DNA of 64,000 nucleotides from Ralstonia sp. UBA689 (GTDB lineage: Bacteria; Pseudomonadota; Gammaproteobacteria; Burkholderiales; Burkholderiaceae): contig NZ_DBMV01000040.1 in the NCBI RefSeq assembly GCF_002298975.1, positions 62,001 through 126,000 on the forward strand, read 5' to 3'. Made by a program: the position numbers and the translations under genes. How positions within the stretch are numbered: the first letter of the stretch is position 1; the number at the start of each line of letters is the position of its first letter. This document shows, in pieces, positions 1-6,844 of this stretch. Below the pieces are notes generated by a model. The model was given only the letters and a program-made list of their open reading frames with translations, searched no databases and was not told the DNA's origin.

Positions 1-2
1 CG

Positions 3-224
3 CAGGGGCGGGGTGTGGGTACGTTATTGCTGCAGACGCTGATCGCCGAGTGCACGGCACGCGGATTCAAGCAGATGGTGGCGGTGGTCGGCGGCGGACA
101 TGAAAACCCGGGCTCTGCCAAGCTGCATGCGCGCTGCGGGTTCCGCGAGGTGGGCGTGCTGGAGAAGGTGGGCTACAAGTTTGGGCGGTGGCTGGATTGT
201 TTGCTGATGCAGCGGGAGCTTTAG
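3..224 (+). CDS. GNAT family N-acetyltransferase, C-terminal part
   Basis: The gene enters from the left edge, so only the last 73 residues are visible. They start in the acetyl-CoA pyrophosphate loop (Q-G-R-G-V-G, motif A of GNAT enzymes). They continue through the beta5 region (NPGSAKLHARCGFREVG), typical of the phosphinothricin/methionine sulfoximine acetyltransferase subgroup, which acetylates small amines with acetyl-CoA in the cytoplasm. A GTG at 15 lies inside the conserved fold and is not a plausible start. The substrate cannot be read from this fragment. Confidence 0.85.
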   Translation, partial: QGRGVGTLLLQTLIAECTARGFKQMVAVVGGGHENPGSAKLHARCGFREVGVLEKVGYKFGRWLDCLLMQREL

Positions 225-247
225 GCGTTGGTCCACCAAACACAGCG

Positions 248-622
248 TTAGGCGTGGCGGGTCCCTAAACGCTCGCGAAGAAACTCAATCAAGCGCTGCG
301 TCTTCGCCGGCAGCAGCCGGGTTTCCGTGATGGCGTAAACCGGCATCGGGGTTGCCGTGCCATTCGGGCAGGTTGCGACGCAGCGCCCCGCTGGCCAGCT
401 CATCGGTGACGATCTCCTCTGGCACCAGCATGATGCCCATGTTCAGCGTTGCCCGACGCCGGATCATGCCGACGCTGTTGAGCGTGAACCGGCCGCCCAC
501 CGGCACCGTGGCGGTTCGCTTCCCGGCGCGCAGCGTCCATGCGCTGGTCTTCAGCATGCCCAGGCATTCGTGTCGCTCCGGGTCGGCGCGTGTGCGCGGC
601 TCGCCCAGCAAGATAAGTGACG
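248..622 (-). pseudogene. LysR-type regulator remnant (effector domain only)
   Basis: On the minus strand this reads as the C-terminal effector-binding domain of a LysR-type regulator. Recognisable pieces are RHECLGMLKTSAWTLRAG, then VPVGGRFTLNSVG, then a tail MPVYAITETRLLPAKTQRLI ending in LGTRHA. The tail is in a different frame from the middle, with the break near 340 after PEWHGNP. A second break near 600 separates a YLAGR segment. The whole DNA-binding half is missing. With no start, no HTH and two frame breaks, this is a pseudogene. Its truncated end abuts the isochorismatase remnant, as if one deletion removed the middle of a divergent gene pair. Confidence 0.7.
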
Positions 623-765
623 ACACGGCGCTCCGCCGCATGAAAAAGCATGGCGTCACGCTATCGAGCACGAATCAGGTCATTGCCGAACTCGCCGGCA
701 ACTGGGCCACGCCGGAGGGCTCGCAGATCGTGCAGGTCGTGATGGAGGCGCTGCAAGGCGCCTGA
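622..765 (+). pseudogene. isochorismatase-like hydrolase, C-terminal remnant
   Basis: About 45 in-frame residues (RRMKKHGVTLSSTNQVIAEL through the stop) look like the last helices of a YcaC-type cysteine hydrolase of the isochorismatase superfamily, where a conserved MxxxGVTLSSTN stretch precedes the C-terminal helix. The catalytic Asp-Lys-Cys part is absent. Upstream the frame runs into the antisense LysR remnant, so there is no genuine 5' end. The two remnants meet near 615-625, which I read as a deletion scar. The family assignment from so short a piece is moderate. Confidence 0.5.
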
Positions 766-789
766 TGCAGAGGGCGGGCCGCGCGGTAC

Positions 790-957
790 TCAGTCAATGA
801 TGTCCGCACACGCATCCGTCGGGGCGGCTGCCACGTGGCCCACCAGCGGCACCATCTTCAAGCCCGCAGAGGCCACGCGGCATGGCGCGGCCACCACGCC
901 GCAGCCCGAAAGGACTGCGCTACCGAGTAGAGAGACAGCCAGCAGAAAGCGTTTCAT
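790..957 (-). CDS. small lipoprotein (DUF6726-like)
   Basis: A 55-residue protein starts at the ATG at 957. It has a lysine/arginine-initiated signal peptide and a clear lipobox (L-S-G-C, Cys19), so it is predicted to be lipidated and envelope-anchored. The mature part is a short Ala/Val-rich segment with a pair of cysteines (APCRVASAG ... DACADIID). It resembles a family of tiny Burkholderiales lipoproteins without known function. No operon partner is evident; the neighbours are gene remnants on one side and a 450-base intergenic region on the other. Confidence 0.65.
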   Translation of the reverse strand: MKRFLLAVSLLGSAVLSGCGVVAAPCRVASAGLKMVPLVGHVAAAPTDACADIID

Positions 958-1407
958 CGTTGGTCGGGGCGAGGGCGAATCGGATGGGGTGGCGCAAGTG
1001 TCAAGCAGAGAATGTTGCGCAGTGTGACACAAGCGTGCCCACGAACCTGTGCGTGTTTGTATCGGGACATGACAAGCTGTGCGCCGCCGTCGGAGAATGC
1101 TGCGGTGCATGAAATGGCAACCATCCTGACCGTACTTCCTACGGGCAGATCTGGCTTTCTTCAAAAAAGTCACATCTTCGATTTGCGCAAATCAACCCGC
1201 TACGCCTGACCGTAGGCCGCTAAACCAGCTCTGATGCGGGTTTTCCCTTAATTTCACATATCGCAACAATAAATTGTCTGTCGCGACATTTATTGTCTGA
1301 ATGGGCTCGCCTACGATGACTCCATCGAATGCGGCGCCGCAGCGAAAAAGTCCAAACAATCCACCGGACACTGCCCGACGCGCTGCGCCCTGACCGGAGA
1401 AGACATC
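958..1407. other. intergenic region with an operator-like repeat
   Basis: 450 bases without a convincing gene. The right half is locally AT-rich and carries a tandem/inverted repeat (listed separately) about 110-145 bases upstream of the repeat-protein start. A purine-rich ribosome site (GGAGAAG) precedes the ATG at 1408. Confidence 0.6.
1261..1299. promoter_or_regulatory. candidate operator: two tandem copies of TCGCrACAwt..ATTGTCTG
   Basis: Two roughly 20-base direct repeats lie side by side (1261-1280 and 1281-1299), sharing TCGC[A/G]ACA at the left and ATTGTCTG at the right. Overlapping them is a perfect inverted repeat, ACAATAAAT (1266-1274) and ATTTATTGT (1288-1296), separated by 13 bases that include the palindrome TGTCGCGACA. 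This is the layout of a dimeric regulator binding side-by-side sites. The regulator is unknown. The site lies upstream of the repeat protein at 1408. Confidence 0.5.
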
Positions 1408-1794
1408 ATGAAAGCCCAACGCACCCTGATCGCCGCCCTGATCGCCCTGGCCACCGTGCCGGCACTGGCCGCTACGAAGTTCGACGTGTACACCCAAGGC
1501 GCAGCGCAAGCCGGCCAACGTTTCGACGTTTATACGCAAGGCGCCAAGGCGGGCGGCAAGTTCGACCCGTACACCGAAGGTGCCAAGGTTGGCGACAAGT
1601 TCGATCCGTACACCCAAGGCGCACTGGCTCGCGCGGGCAAGTTCGACACCTACACGGAAGGCGCCAAGGCCGGCAGCAAGTTTGATCCGTACACCGAAGG
1701 CGCATTGGCTCGTGCCGGCAAGTTCGATCCGTACACTGAAGGTGCCAAGGTTGGCGACAAGTTCAACACGTACACCGACGGCGCCAACGCCTGA
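1408..1794 (+). CDS. secreted protein built of eight [K/R]FDpYT[E/Q]GA repeats
   Basis: A 128-residue protein. Residues 1-22 are a Sec signal peptide with cleavage after ALA. The rest is almost entirely a tandem repeat of 13-15 residues with the core [KR]F[DN]xYT[EQD]GA followed by a KxG or LARAG linker, eight copies in all. No enzyme motif is seen. Each repeat brings an acidic residue, a tyrosine and a lysine, giving a low-complexity periplasmic or secreted chain. A second gene here (28999-29313) has the same DPYTDG core and sits directly upstream of a metal efflux operon, so a role in metal stress is possible but only inferred. After the stop, an adjacent frame stays open for about 13 Ala-rich codons, so the 3' end may be shifted. 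A terminator follows. Confidence 0.8.
   Translation: MKAQRTLIAALIALATVPALAATKFDVYTQGAAQAGQRFDVYTQGAKAGGKFDPYTEGAKVGDKFDPYTQGALARAGKFDTYTEGAKAGSKFDPYTEGALARAGKFDPYTEGAKVGDKFNTYTDGANA
1477..1788 (+). repeat. in-frame tandem repeat, eight 39-45 base units
   Basis: The coding sequence repeats the unit aagttcgaYccgtacacc-gaaggc plus a linker eight times. The units alternate between a short linker (GAKxGxK) and a longer one (GALARAGK), so a larger two-unit period is visible as well. The near-identity of several units suggests recent duplication within the gene. Confidence 0.85.
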
Positions 1795-1839
1795 AGCCGC
1801 CGCTGGCGCGAAGGCGCCCGCCGCATAGAATTCACAGGA

Positions 1840-1866
1840 ACGCCCGCATTGCGCGGGCGTTTTTGC
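1840..1866 (+). terminator. rho-independent terminator after the repeat-protein gene
   Basis: An 8-base GC stem, ACGCCCGC (1840-1847) and GCGGGCGT (1853-1860), with a five-base loop, followed by TTTTGCTTTG. Confidence 0.85.
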
Positions 1867-1927
1867 TTTGTTGCGAACCGATATATTGTCATCGCGTCTC
1901 ACTAGCATGCCACGCCTGGAGGATTCG

Positions 1928-2242
1928 ATGACCCTCGCCCGCCGCCTCATTCGCACAGCCCGTTTCAGCCTGTGCATCTCACTGGCTGCGGCAGCCACGA
2001 TGCTGGCCGGCTGCGCCACCGTCACGCCCGGCCCGTTCCAGATCACCGTGCGCGACACCGATGACACCCTGCTTGAGCAATTCCAGTTCCAGGCCGGTTC
2101 GCAGAACGCGCTGGAGATCGCCATGATCGGCATGTGCCGCGTCTATCCGGATGCCGTTGTCGTTGCCGAGCAATTGTTGACGCACGAGCGCCTGCAGGAG
2201 CGCTGCAAGCGGTCGTTCGCTTCGATGCTGAAGGCGCCTTGA
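1928..2242 (+). CDS. hypothetical lipoprotein
   Basis: A 104-residue protein with start ATG 1928, chosen because GGAGG sits 7 bases upstream and it puts a standard signal peptide at the N-terminus. The lipobox is L-A-G-C (about residue 26), so the protein should be lipidated at the envelope. The mature part has no family I recognise. It ends with a short helical stretch and two cysteines (about residues 69 and 92) that could pair. It lies 137 bases upstream of the DUF1345 gene on the same strand and may share its transcript. Confidence 0.75.
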   Translation: MTLARRLIRTARFSLCISLAAAATMLAGCATVTPGPFQITVRDTDDTLLEQFQFQAGSQNALEIAMIGMCRVYPDAVVVAEQLLTHERLQERCKRSFASMLKAP

Positions 2243-2379
2243 CCGGCCTCCTGAAGCGGGCTCCGCATGGGCCCCGGTTGCTCGTTGGGCGCCCTGATCG
2301 AAGCGGCTACCATGTCGCCTCGTCGGCCGGCATTGCCGGTCTTGTTTTTCGACGGTTTGAACGCACGCAAGAGGCCAAT

Positions 2380-3057
2380 GTGAACCCGCAGGACGAGTCT
2401 TTCCCGATCTCTCGATGGATCCCTCGCTTTGCCGCGGCGCGGCCGCGCTTGTTGCTGGCATTCGCGCTGGGCACCGTCGTCGGTGCCGTGGTGCCGGCGG
2501 GGCATGGGTGGCTCTCACGCACGTTGCTCGGCTGGGATGTCGCTGTGTGGGCGTATCTGATTCTGGTCGGCGTGATGATGCTGCGGGCCGACCCGCGCCG
2601 AATCCGAGCCGTGGCCCGGCGCGAGGATGAACGCGCAGGTGCGGTGTTGGCGGTGGTCTGCCTGGGCGTGGTGGCCAGCATGGTGGCGATTGCCTTCGAG
2701 TTGGCGACGGCCAAGTCGGCGGGGCACGCACAGGCAGCGCACTACATTTTGACGGGCGTGACGGTGATCGGCGCCTGGCTGATGGTGCCGATGATGTTCA
2801 CCGTGCACTACGCGCATCTGTACTACCGCACACCCGATGTGCCGCCGTTGCAATTTCCCGATCGGGAGATCGAGCCCGATTACTGGGATTTCCTCTACTT
2901 CTCCTTTACGATCGCGGTCGCCAGCCAGACGGCCGACGTCGGCATCCGCTCGCGCGCGATGCGCCGGGCGGTGCTGGGGCAGTCGCTGCTGTCGTTCTTC
3001 TTCAATACGAGCATCCTCGCACTCTCCATCAACATCGCTGCCGGTCTGTTCTCATGA
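2380..3057 (+). CDS. DUF1345 family integral membrane protein
   Basis: The protein has 225 residues from GTG 2380, chosen because an AGAGG site precedes it and because the longer upstream frame overlaps the lipoprotein and is not membrane-like. Five or so hydrophobic segments are visible. The family signatures are W-A-Y-L (first third), a central AHYxLT segment with FTxHYAHLYYR, and the C-terminal DYWDFLYFSFTIAVASQTAD. DUF1345 proteins are inner-membrane proteins of unknown function. The stop overlaps the next start by four bases (ATGA), so it is translationally coupled to the AI-2E family protein. Confidence 0.88.
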   Translation: MNPQDESFPISRWIPRFAAARPRLLLAFALGTVVGAVVPAGHGWLSRTLLGWDVAVWAYLILVGVMMLRADPRRIRAVARREDERAGAVLAVVCLGVVASMVAIAFELATAKSAGHAQAAHYILTGVTVIGAWLMVPMMFTVHYAHLYYRTPDVPPLQFPDREIEPDYWDFLYFSFTIAVASQTADVGIRSRAMRRAVLGQSLLSFFFNTSILALSINIAAGLFS

Positions 3058-4079
3058 CGATGCTTCCTCCCACCACGCACCCCCGCGCCATCGATACCGT
3101 CAGCTACGTGCTGGTGGCCGCCATGATTGCGGCCGTGCTGTGGCTGCACCTGCTGCCTGCTGCCATTGCCGGTTTTCTCGTCTACACGCTCGCACTCAAG
3201 CTGGAAGCGCGCCTGCGCGAGCGGCGTATGTTGTCCCAGCGCGCCAAATCCATTGCGGTGATCGGCGTGTTCATGATTGCCGCACTCATCCTGGCGGGCA
3301 TCGGCCTGAGTATTGGCCGCCTGGTCGAGCGAGGCCATGGGCTCGAAGGCATGCTCACGCGCATTGTCGACGTGCTTGACCACCTGCGCGAATCGCTGCC
3401 CGCTGCCGTGGCTGACTACATTCCGCTGTCGGTGACCGAACTGCGTGTCCAACTCGTGCAGATGCTCAAGGAGCACAGCCAGCAAGTGTCGACGATCGGC
3501 ATCGATGGGCTGCGCGCCAGTGCGCTGGCGCTGGTGGGGTTGATCCTCGGGGCAATGGTGGCATGGTCGGATACGCTGAATCCGATACATCACAAGCCAC
3601 TGGCCGCAGCGCTGTTCAGTCGGCTGGGGAGGCTCACGGCAGCCTTCGAGGCGGTGGTGTTTGCCCAGGTAAAGATTTCTGCGCTTAACACGGCGTTGGC
3701 GGCCATCTATCTTCTGGGGGCGCTGCCGTTGTTCGGGCAGCACGTGCCGTATTCCAAGTCGCTGATCCTGCTGACTTTCGTGGCCGGGCTGATTCCGGTG
3801 GTCGGCAACCTGATCTCCAACACCGCCATCGTGCTGATGAGCGTGACGGCATCGCTGCAACTGGCGGTGGCCTCGCTTGCTTTTCTGGTGGTGGTGCACA
3901 AGCTCGAGTACTTCGTGAACGCGCGCATCATCGGCAGCCGCATCGACGCGCGCGCGTGGGAGCTGATCCTGGCATTGATCGTGATGGAAGCGCTGTTCGG
4001 CGTGGGCGGCGTGATCGCCGCCCCGGTGCTGTACGCCTACATGAAGCGTGAGTTGACGGACGCCGGGCTGATCGGCTGA
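3054..4079 (+). CDS. AI-2E family transporter (PerM/TqsA-like)
   Basis: A 341-residue polytopic membrane protein of the AI-2E transporter superfamily. Two hydrophobic segments occur near the N-terminus, an amphipathic region follows (about residues 80-160), and a set of C-terminal membrane helices contains the conserved PVVGNLISN and LEYFVNARIIG motifs. Members move small molecules or ions, for example quorum signals in TqsA or Na+ in some homologues; the substrate here is unknown. The start overlaps the DUF1345 stop, so the two probably form one operon. No terminator is obvious downstream. Confidence 0.88.
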   Translation: MTMLPPTTHPRAIDTVSYVLVAAMIAAVLWLHLLPAAIAGFLVYTLALKLEARLRERRMLSQRAKSIAVIGVFMIAALILAGIGLSIGRLVERGHGLEGMLTRIVDVLDHLRESLPAAVADYIPLSVTELRVQLVQMLKEHSQQVSTIGIDGLRASALALVGLILGAMVAWSDTLNPIHHKPLAAALFSRLGRLTAAFEAVVFAQVKISALNTALAAIYLLGALPLFGQHVPYSKSLILLTFVAGLIPVVGNLISNTAIVLMSVTASLQLAVASLAFLVVVHKLEYFVNARIIGSRIDARAWELILALIVMEALFGVGGVIAAPVLYAYMKRELTDAGLIG

Positions 4080-4145
4080 TGTCGTCACTCGATGGTGATA
4101 CCGCCAGCGCTTCGCGCTGACGGCATCGGTAGAAAAGAGCGCGCC

Positions 4146-4367
4146 CTACGGGACGAGGGGCGCGCAATAACTCGCTGACCGAGAGACGTCAGCGAGCCGA
4201 GGGGCGGTACACAGGGAAGCAATCGCGGGCGACGGATGTATGGCGTTGCCAGTCAAGTCCACGGCTTCGGAGGCGACAAAGCAGCAGATGACGCGGTCGT
4301 CTAGCAAGGCCTGATAGAAGAGGTCTCCCATCGCGCGGCATAGCGTTCCCGTTAGCAGGATCTTCAT
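4146..4367 (-). CDS. small hypothetical protein, 73 residues
   Basis: Minus-strand reading from ATG 4367 with a strong Shine-Dalgarno (GGGAGGGGAG directly upstream). The product (MKILLTGTLCRAMGDLFYQA at the start) has a helical N-terminal half and five cysteines. I do not recognise a family. The ribosome site and the gap between its neighbours favour a real gene; the short length and rather ordinary composition keep confidence moderate. Confidence 0.5.
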   Translation of the reverse strand: MKILLTGTLCRAMGDLFYQALLDDRVICCFVASEAVDLTGNAIHPSPAIASLCTAPRLADVSRSASYCAPLVP

Positions 4368-4741
4368 CGCTCCCCTCCCATGACGGGCTGATGATGGTGT
4401 TGTTGCGCGTCGGTCGACGGTACTGGCGCGAGGGCACTGTGCAGCAGCCTGTACTGGCGAGTATAGAAAGCGTCTCCTGAGCGACCATGCTACGAACGGA
4501 CGAGCCTTGCGTGCGAATATGGCTAACAGGTTAGCTACCTGCCAAGGCAAGCGGCAGGCGGGTTTGCGGGAAAAAGGGGGGTGTTTCCCGGGCGAGGCGC
4601 GCCAAGTGGGCTGACGTTTCTGCCTGGACAGCAATTTGTCTGGTTTGCGCTAATCATTGTCGAATTTGCGGTAACGAGCCTGCACGGTTTGAGAGCATGA
4701 TTGAGCGCTCCTTGCTTCAATCCTCTGCACCGCAAACCATC
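4368..4741. other. intergenic region, no gene seen
   Basis: About 370 bases between the small minus-strand gene and the exporter gene. It is locally less GC-rich near 4500-4680, as expected for promoter DNA. I saw no convincing inverted repeat or terminator. Confidence 0.5.
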
Positions 4742-5974
4742 ATGCAAACCACCGCAAACGGCACGGCCGCCGCCCCCATGCAGGCCGACAAGACCGGCTT
4801 TGGCGTGATCGGCGCCATCAGCTTCGCGCACTTCCTCAACGACATGATGCAGTCGTTGATCCTGGCGATCTATCCGCTGCTCAAGGGCAACTTCCACCTG
4901 GACTTCACGCAGATCGGGCTGATCACGCTCACGTACCAGATCACGGCGTCGTTACTGCAGCCGATGGTCGGGCTCTATACCGACAAGCATCCGAAGCCGT
5001 ATTCGCTGGCGGTGGGCATGGGCTTTACGCTGGTGGGGCTGTTGTTGATGTCGGTGGCGCCGGACTTCGGCACGCTGTTACTGGCGGCTGCGCTGGTGGG
5101 CACGGGCTCGTCGATCTTCCATCCGGAATCATCGCGCGTGGCGCGCATGGCCTCAGGCGGCCGGCACGGGCTGGCGCAGTCGCTATTCCAGGTGGGCGGC
5201 AACGTGGGCAGCGCGATGGGTCCGCTGCTTGCCGCGGCCATCATCATGCCGTATGGGCAGCGCAGCCTGGCGTGGTTCTCGATTGCCGCGCTCATCGCCA
5301 TCTTCGTGCTGTATCACGTGGGCGGCTGGTACAAGCGTGAACGCGCTGCGGGCCACGGTCGCAAGGCAGGCGGCCGCGCGCATGGGGCGGTTAAGCTCTC
5401 GGGCGGCCAGGTGGCGTTTGCGATGACGCTGCTAGTGGTGCTGCTGTTCTCCAAGTACTTCTACCTGGCGAGCTTGAACAGCTACTACACGTTCTACCTG
5501 ATCACCAAGTTCCATCTCTCTACGCAGGCGTCGCAACTGTTCCTGTTCCTCTTCCTGTTCTCGGTGGCGGTGGGCACGATCGTGGGCGGGCCGATCGGTG
5601 ACCGCATCGGGCGCAAGGTGGTGATCTGGGTGTCGATCCTGGGCGTGGCGCCGTTCACGCTGCTGCTGCCGTACGCCAATCTGTTCTGGACGGCCGTGCT
5701 GACGGTCTTCATCGGGTTGGTGCTGGCTTCGGCGTTCTCAGCCATCCTCGTGTACGCGCAGGAGCTGATTCCCGGCAAGGTGGGGATGGTGTCTGGCCTG
5801 TTCTTCGGGTTTGCGTTCGGGCTGGGCGGCATCGGCGCGGCCGTGCTCGGCAAGCTGGCCGACGCGACCGACATCTACTACGTCTACCACCTGTGCTCGT
5901 TCCTGCCGCTCATTGGTCTGCTGACGGCGTTCCTGCCGGACATCGAGCGCAAGCTGCGCCCGCAGGCAGCCTGA
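4742..5974 (+). CDS. fsr: MFS exporter, fosmidomycin resistance (Fsr) type
   Basis: A major facilitator protein of about 410 residues with twelve hydrophobic segments. The N-terminal segment FAHFLNDMMQSLILAIYPLLK, then TDKHPKPYSLAVGMG in the first cytoplasmic loop, and GSSIFHPESSRVARMASGGRHGLAQS are hallmarks of the Fsr subfamily. This proton-driven inner-membrane drug exporter was first described for fosmidomycin resistance. The length matches E. coli Fsr (406). An in-frame ATG at 4697 with a weak GAG would add 15 residues; 4742 puts the start close to the first conserved segment. The true substrate is not known. Confidence 0.85.
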   Translation: MQTTANGTAAAPMQADKTGFGVIGAISFAHFLNDMMQSLILAIYPLLKGNFHLDFTQIGLITLTYQITASLLQPMVGLYTDKHPKPYSLAVGMGFTLVGLLLMSVAPDFGTLLLAAALVGTGSSIFHPESSRVARMASGGRHGLAQSLFQVGGNVGSAMGPLLAAAIIMPYGQRSLAWFSIAALIAIFVLYHVGGWYKRERAAGHGRKAGGRAHGAVKLSGGQVAFAMTLLVVLLFSKYFYLASLNSYYTFYLITKFHLSTQASQLFLFLFLFSVAVGTIVGGPIGDRIGRKVVIWVSILGVAPFTLLLPYANLFWTAVLTVFIGLVLASAFSAILVYAQELIPGKVGMVSGLFFGFAFGLGGIGAAVLGKLADATDIYYVYHLCSFLPLIGLLTAFLPDIERKLRPQAA

Positions 5975-6086
5975 CGCATCACAGGGTGTGCTGTCTGGCG
6001 TCGGCCAGCAGCGCATCGGCCAATTGCCGGCAGGCATCTGTCCGATCACGAAAGGGCCCAGGCATGGCGTTGTCATGAGAGGTGGG

Positions 6087-6647
6087 TTAGGCAAACGCCC
6101 GCGCCGAACCGCTGCGCCCCCATTTGCGCACGCGAAAGGCCACGCAGATCAGCGCAATGCCCCACACGATGGCCCACGCGCCGATCCACCACAGGACGGC
6201 CAGCACGCCCGCTTCGGGTCGCCACAGCAGCCAGCCGGCCAGCAGCACGCTGGCAATGCCGCCGAGGATGAGCCACCACTCGCCGGAGAGCTCTTCACGC
6301 AAACGCACGGCCACGACGATTTGCAGCACGCCCTGCGCAAGCAGCCACGCAGCGATGTACAGCAACAACCCCAGCGCGGTCACGGCCGGGTTGAACAGTG
6401 TCAGCACGCCCACCGCCACGCCGAGCAACCCCTGCAGCAGCAGTGGCCAGCGATCCTGCCCCTTGCGCAGCCCGCCGAAAGACGTCGCCAGCAACAGGCA
6501 ACCCTCCACCAGCGCGTAGGCACCGAACACCAGGATGAGCGCGGCCAGCGTGGCCGCTGGCACAACGAATGCACCGATGCCGATGGCCAGCGCGCACAGC
6601 CCGCGAAGCGCGAGCACCCACCACAACTTGGAAAGTGTATGCAGCAT
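6087..6647 (-). CDS. HdeD family membrane protein
   Basis: A 186-residue protein with six hydrophobic segments arranged as three hairpins, the DUF308/HdeD layout (SKLWWVLALRGLCALAIG at the start). HdeD proteins are inner-membrane proteins linked to acid resistance in E. coli. The start ATG 6647 is preceded by AAGGAG at a good distance. The gene stands alone, convergent with the Fsr-type gene and 197 bases from the end of the copper receptor gene. No regulator neighbours it. Confidence 0.85.
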   Translation of the reverse strand: MLHTLSKLWWVLALRGLCALAIGIGAFVVPAATLAALILVFGAYALVEGCLLLATSFGGLRKGQDRWPLLLQGLLGVAVGVLTLFNPAVTALGLLLYIAAWLLAQGVLQIVVAVRLREELSGEWWLILGGIASVLLAGWLLWRPEAGVLAVLWWIGAWAIVWGIALICVAFRVRKWGRSGSARAFA

Positions 6648-6844
6648 CAAAACACTCCTTGATGGCAAAAACAAAAAACGAAAAGCGACCGCGCGCCAGG
6701 CGCGGCGTGCGATCGCTGATGATTCCAAGGTAGTGCAGGCTGCTGCGTGCCTCAATCCATGCGAGGTGATTCTGTGCATCTGGCGGGTCACATTTGGCGA
6801 ATTTCTTCGCGCAATGTGCGTGCCGCGCAATACCACACGCCGCG

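Noticed and set aside
1477..1788. possible CRISPR-like or minisatellite array
   Set aside because: The periodicity is in frame with a secreted repeat protein, has no unique spacers of constant length and no cas genes nearby.
2895..4088. 397-codon minus-strand frame antisense to the DUF1345 and AI-2E genes
   Set aside because: It is His/Gln/Arg-rich with no family features, a usual shadow of GC-rich coding DNA; the plus-strand membrane proteins are clearly real.
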